From Typhlomys cinereus (lineage: Eukaryota; Chordata; Mammalia; Rodentia; Platacanthomyidae), in the NCBI GenBank assembly GCA_023101885.1, contig JALPQD010000830.1, forward strand, positions 434,001-498,000: a stretch of DNA of 64,000 bases. The letters are read 5' to 3'. This document shows positions 60,050 to 64,000 of this stretch, piece after piece. The notes below the pieces were generated by a model that made no database searches, had not been told where the DNA came from, and worked only from the letters and a program-made list of their open reading frames with translations. Both the position numbers and the translations under genes were made by a program. The stretch's first letter is position 1. Each line of letters starts with the position of its first letter.

Positions 60050-61140
60050 CCAGGCCCCACAGCTTATTCGATGCTGCCCACATTTAGGACAGATACCACC
60101 TAGTTACTGTCCCACATGTCAGTCCTCTATGCAAAACCCCCAGAGACGTGCTTTGGTGGTCATAAGCATTTTTCAACACAGTCGTGTTGACAATAAAGAT
60201 CAACCATAGCAAGTCCACCCTTGTCAATCTGACACTGAAACACATCTCTTAATCTCCAAACGGACATAAGAAGCTCTTCTGCCTAACAGGACTCTCCTGT
60301 GTCCATCTGAAAGACCTCTGATCCTTCTTTGAAGGTGACCAAGTTCTTGGAAAAAGGCTTACTCTTCTGATGGGTCAGAAGTCCCTACTTGGCTGGGGGG
60401 TCACAGTGCTGCTCTGGACCTCCTGAAATCAGTGTCAGTTCACAGCAAGTCCAATAGGCTCTGAAAGGTTTGACAGTTTCTTTACCCCAATATACACTTC
60501 TCCTGGTAAAAACCTGTGAGTTTCTTTGCAGAAAGATAGAGAAAGATTTGGTAGTCCTCAAAGGTCCTTCTCTTTCATTGAAAGAGCTCAAGACCTACTC
60601 ACTGGCTGAAGACTTTAAACGGGTTGAGAGGAACCATTATTCTTTGGTAGAATCAAAGGAGCTTTTCATTCACTTGCACTGTATTTCCTCCTCATGCAGA
60701 TCAAATCAGGGTTGAATAGGCTTCCTGTCTATTTCACTTCTGGGAGCCATATGACTAGATATCCCACAGGTCTACCCTAAGTGCAGCCATTTTGATCATA
60801 GTTTTGTCTCTACTAGTCAAAACATTTTCCATTTGGCAGCAGATAGATAGCACATGGCCTTACCAGTCTGGAATCCTATTACACCCTCTACATTTAAGTT
60901 TCCAAACGGAGACTGAAGTTTTCACTGCAAGGTCTGTGCAGAGAACAACAATGGTGGGTCTGTAAGGGTCCTGTGGCTTTCCTCTCAAATCTCTTAAAGT
61001 ATTGACATGCACACCTTATGGACTGTCCCGGTGTGGAACAAGTTTTACATGACCAATTCACTCTGGATTTTGGATTTCCCTAAGTTCCATGATATCTGAA
61101 ATATATTTCAAAGCAGCCATGGATCCCACACACTTCAAAA
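60050..61140. other. Intergenic stretch, nothing assigned
   Basis: No splice-flanked exon. The frames at 60470-60715 and 60385-60591 overlap on opposite strands without a recognisable motif. Some wording ('caataaagatcaaccatagc') hints at an old repeat that I cannot name. Confidence 0.4.
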
Positions 61141-61154
61141 CGGACAAATGAAAC

Positions 61155-61160
61155 TTTATT
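61155..61160 (-). terminator. Candidate poly(A) signal for gene C
   Basis: AATAAA on the minus strand (plus-strand 'tttatt' in 'aaactttattgag'), about 1.5 kb downstream of the gene C stop. If used, the 3' UTR would include two SINEs and a B1. Alternative sites exist nearer, so this is tentative. Confidence 0.35.
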
Positions 61161-61479
61161 GAGTTTAACATGAACACAAAATCCAATCACAATCTATTAC
61201 TCACAATGTATGATAATAAACTTACATTGATGACTCTTTGGAAATGGGTAGCAGAAAACTCAATACTACAAAGATTCAAATTAATAATGTGCCACCAATA
61301 AAGAATGTCAGTTTATATCTTGTACCCTAGGGGTATTTCATGGAGCGTTTTTTATGTATGTATGTATGCATATATATATACATATATATAATTGCGTGTA
61401 GCTTTCATGTTCGATTTGTAAGATTTCTCTAAATAAGCAGTTTTCACAAGGCATTAAACACAACTAGTTTTTGTTTCCT

Positions 61480-61757
61480 TTTTTAAAAAATTTTTATTAT
61501 TCAATTGTGCATGTATGCATGTGTGTGCGTGTGTGTATGTATATGTGTAGAACCACGGATGAATTCGGGAACCACTATGGACCGCCTCCACCTCCTCGTT
61601 TACTCTGCCCCGGGATTCACAGGCTCCACGCTGCCAGAACCAGAAACGCAGGCCGTCCCCGCTTCCGCTGGCGTCTATACGTGGGGTCTAGGATCTAAAC
61701 TCAGGACCTTCCGCCTGCAAGGCAGAGGCTTAACCCCTGAGCCACCTCTCCAGCCCC
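61480..61757 (-). mobile_element. B2-superfamily SINE, young, with target-site duplication
   Basis: Reverse copy in the probable 3' UTR of gene C, hence in sense with that transcript. 'gtttcct' at 61473-61479 and 61758-61764 flanks it. Confidence 0.92.
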
Positions 61758-61787
61758 GTTTCCTGTTATTTTTTAAAATAGCTTTAC

Positions 61788-62285
61788 ATGTTTGTGACAT
61801 GCATGCATGTTCCTACGTGTAGGTACATGTGTGTGGGTAAGTGCACATAGAGGCCAGAGGTTGACCTGTCTTCCTGAAGACATGATGTCAACTACCTCTT
61901 TTTATTTACAGAAACATAGTCTCTTACCAAGTCTAGAGCTCATCAATTGGGCTAGTCTAGCGAGCCAGTTTGCCCCAGGAGATTCCATCTCTGTTATTCA
62001 CTGGGACACCAGGCAGGCCACTACCCCCATCCAGCTTTTATATGGGTGCTGGGCATCCAGACTCTTGAGCCTGTTTGCCCAGGAAGTGCTTTATACACTG
62101 AGGCATCTCCTCAGTCCCAGCTGTATATGTGTTTCCTTTTAAGTTTGTCATTGTTGTTCTTGTTCTGTCTGGTTTCAGTTTTTGAGAATGGCTCTCCCTA
62201 TGTAGTCCAGACAGGCCTCCAACTCAAGGCCATTCTCCTGTCTCTACATCCTGAGAATTGAGGAACCACCACGTCCAACTTCAAA
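61788..62285 (-). mobile_element. Diverged B2-superfamily SINE followed by a B1-like SINE
   Basis: 61788-62118 is an old reverse copy ('catagaggccagaggttgacc', head remnant 'ctgaggcatctcctcagtccc'). 62150-62285 is a reverse B1 ('tctccctatgtagtccagacaggcctccaactcaaggcc'). Confidence 0.7.
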
Positions 62286-62693
62286 GTAAAAATTGTTAAA
62301 ACTTCCTTCTCCTGTCAACATTTTCAGCTTTCTAATCCAGTGTGAGCTCATTTTTCACAAAATGTTTTAGGCAGTGATAGGGATTCAGGCAAAGTTTAGC
62401 CTCATTAAATAAGTACTCTTCTGCAAGAGGCCTTCCATCTTCTGGTGTTCATCTTTATGCTTTGCTGTGAAGGTGTGAGCCTGCTGAAGGCTTTCGTTCA
62501 GGGCTCATACCCTAAATCTTGTATTTTCTTCATGGTCTCAAAGTCAAATGTCACTGCTTCACTAAATTTTTATATAGACTATTCCCACTGTGCATTCTCA
62601 AGGGTATTAAAAAGGTAAGCAATGAAAGGCTTGCCACATTCCTTACGCAGGGTTTCTGTGAGCGTTCATGGTTTTGAAAGGAACAAGTCTTTC

Positions 62694-64000
62694 CTAAATT
62701 TCCTCTGCAGTATTCCCTTCCTTATGAGATTTCACATGCATCTGATAGTTTCGGGAGCGACTAAAGGCTTTTCCACACTTGGTACATTCATATGGTTTTT
62801 CTCCACTATGGGTTCTCTCATGTTTCTGAAAAGTGCTGGAGCAATTGAAGGCTTTCCCACATTCCTGGCATTCGTAGGGCTTCTCTCCAGTGTGAGTTCT
62901 TCTATGTATTCTAATGGAGCTATAACTAGTAAAGACTTTTCCACAATCTTCACATTCATAAGGTTTCTCTCCGGTGTGAGTTCTTTGATGCCTTTGAAAG
63001 GAACTAGCGCGATTAAAGGCTTTCCCACACTTTGTACACTCAAACGGTCTTTCTCCAGTGTGAATAATTTTATGTCTTTGAAAAGCACTAGGACAACTAA
63101 AGGCTTTCCCACACTCCTCACAGTTATAGGGCTTCTCCCCAGTATGAGTTCTTTTGTGCACTCGAATGGAACTGGAGCTAGTAAATGCTTTGCCACATTG
63201 TTTACACTTGTAGGGTTTCTCTCCCCTATGAATTTTTACATGCATTTGAAGGTAAGTGGAACGGGTGAAGGCCTTCCCACATTTCTGACACTCAAAAGGT
63301 TTCTCTCCAGTGTGAGTTCTTTCATGCCTTTGAAAGGAACTGGGACAATTGAAGGCTTTCCCACACTCCTTACATTCATAGGGCTTCTCTCCAGTGTGTG
63401 TTCTTTCATGTCTTAGAAGGGAATTGGTACTACTTAAGGTTTTACCACAGTGTTTACATTCATAGGTTTTCTCTGCACTATGTACTTTTTCATGTATTTG
63501 GAGTAAAAGCTGATTAATGAATGATTTTCCACATTCCCTACACTTATAAGGCCTATCACCAGTGTGAGTTTTCATGTGCTGCTCAAATGTTGAAAGAGAA
63601 AGAAAGGCTTTCCCACACTGCTTACATTCACAACATATGTCCTCTTTGGTATGAGTTCTTTCATGGATTTGAAGAGAACTCAGACAATCAAAGGCTTTTC
63701 CACATGTTTTGCACTCATGAGGTTTTTCTCTGGTATGAGTCCTTAAATGTCTTTGTAAATAACTTGGACAATTGAAGGTTTTCCCACATTCCTTACATTT
63801 ACAAGATTTGTCTCCAGTATGAACTCTTTCACGTGTCTGAAAGGACTCGGAAGTACTTATATCTGTATCACAGGGCTTCCCTTGAGTGTGCGTTTTCTTG
63901 TGTGTCTGAAGTGAACTGGGCGATTCAAAGGCTTTCTCACATACCTTACGTTTATGTGGTGCGTGTCCACTGTGCATGCTCATGTGGCCTTGAAAGCTTA
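62694..64000 (-). CDS. Gene C: C2H2 zinc-finger protein, finger exon, 5' end beyond window
   Basis: An open frame on the minus strand ends TAG at 62694-62696. It has an ATG at 63983 but stays open upstream to the right edge (codons for SFQGH precede that ATG), so the ATG is internal to a finger and the exon continues outside. Counting from it, about residues 1-56 hold two ruined fingers. From about residue 61 to 420 there are 13 intact C2H2 fingers with TGEKP-type linkers; the linker before finger 3 is altered (TKEDIC). The protein ends with a short acidic tail (EGNTAEEI). Fingers 6-13 show a three-finger periodicity. Wording such as CGKAFNCPSSFQRHERTH resembles the ZNF44/ZNF709-type family of KRAB-ZNFs, but orthology is not claimed. 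It is expected to be nuclear and DNA-binding, with a KRAB exon outside the window. Confidence 0.92.
   Translation of the reverse strand, partial: SFQGHMSMHSGHAPHKRKVCEKAFESPSSLQTHKKTHTQGKPCDTDISTSESFQTRERVHTGDKSCKCKECGKTFNCPSYLQRHLRTHTREKPHECKTCGKAFDCLSSLQIHERTHTKEDICCECKQCGKAFLSLSTFEQHMKTHTGDRPYKCRECGKSFINQLLLQIHEKVHSAEKTYECKHCGKTLSSTNSLLRHERTHTGEKPYECKECGKAFNCPSSFQRHERTHTGEKPFECQKCGKAFTRSTYLQMHVKIHRGEKPYKCKQCGKAFTSSSSIRVHKRTHTGEKPYNCEECGKAFSCPSAFQRHKIIHTGERPFECTKCGKAFNRASSFQRHQRTHTGEKPYECEDCGKVFTSYSSIRIHRRTHTGEKPYECQECGKAFNCSSTFQKHERTHSGEKPYECTKCGKAFSRSRNYQMHVKSHKEGNTAEEI

Noticed and set aside
62622..63416. 264-aa plus-strand frame opposite gene C
   Set aside because: Antisense shadow of the C2H2 array (periodic every 84 nt); the minus strand carries the real fingers.

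Overview
The window is eukaryotic nuclear DNA from a mammal, almost certainly a rodent. Coding density is very low. Dozens of short tRNA-derived retroposons of the B2 superfamily occur in both orientations, with a head reading 'ggctggagag.tggctcagg.gttaag' and a (CA)n-rich tail. B1-like (7SL-type) SINEs, 5'-truncated L1 elements and solo LTRs surround KRAB/C2H2 zinc-finger (ZNF) genes. The B2-superfamily consensus here differs from mouse B2 (longer body, long CA tail), so a non-murid lineage such as jerboas/jumping mice is possible. That placement is inference only.

The only convincing protein genes are KRAB-type zinc-finger genes, and they form a cluster. (A) + strand: a 110-nt linker exon (5218-5327) and a long finger exon (5849-7468, 15 intact C2H2 fingers); its KRAB exon must lie left of the window. 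(D) - strand, decayed: KRAB-A exon 15372-15497 and broken fingers at about 12250-13560. (B) + strand: a CpG-island promoter candidate (about 22.9-23.55 kb), an intact KRAB-A exon (30819-30945), a linker exon (47109-47218) and a degenerate finger exon (48080 onward) whose fossil fingers run to about 51.8 kb. (E) + strand: an orphan decayed KRAB-A exon at 55326-55442. (C) - strand: a finger exon with 13 intact fingers (62694 to the right edge) that is open through the window end. KRAB-ZNF proteins normally bind DNA through the fingers and recruit TRIM28/KAP1 through KRAB to silence chromatin, often at retroelements. This cluster is itself full of ERV LTRs and L1s.

Layout: 0.3-2.7 kb truncated L1; 5.2-8.1 kb gene A; 9.6-11.5 kb retroviral pol remnant split by an L1; 12.2-15.5 kb pseudogene D; 16-20 kb SINEs; 20.2-21.3 kb a GGAA-type polypurine tract abutting an L1 3' end; 22.9-23.6 kb CpG island; 24-30 kb LTR-type repeats; 30.2-30.9 kb LTR plus KRAB-A exon; 31-47 kb repeat-filled intron; 47-52 kb linker exon and dispersed finger fossils; 55.3 kb orphan KRAB; 57-60 kb solo LTRs and SINEs; 61-64 kb gene C with its probable 3' UTR.

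I found no prokaryote-style system, CRISPR array, rRNA or free-standing tRNA gene. The most notable signals are the GC splice donor on the intact KRAB-A exon, an ERVK-like LTR sitting 57 nt upstream of that exon, the birth-and-death pattern of the ZNF paralogues, and the unusually hydrophobic recognition helices of gene A. All assignments come from reading the sequence; no database search was run.
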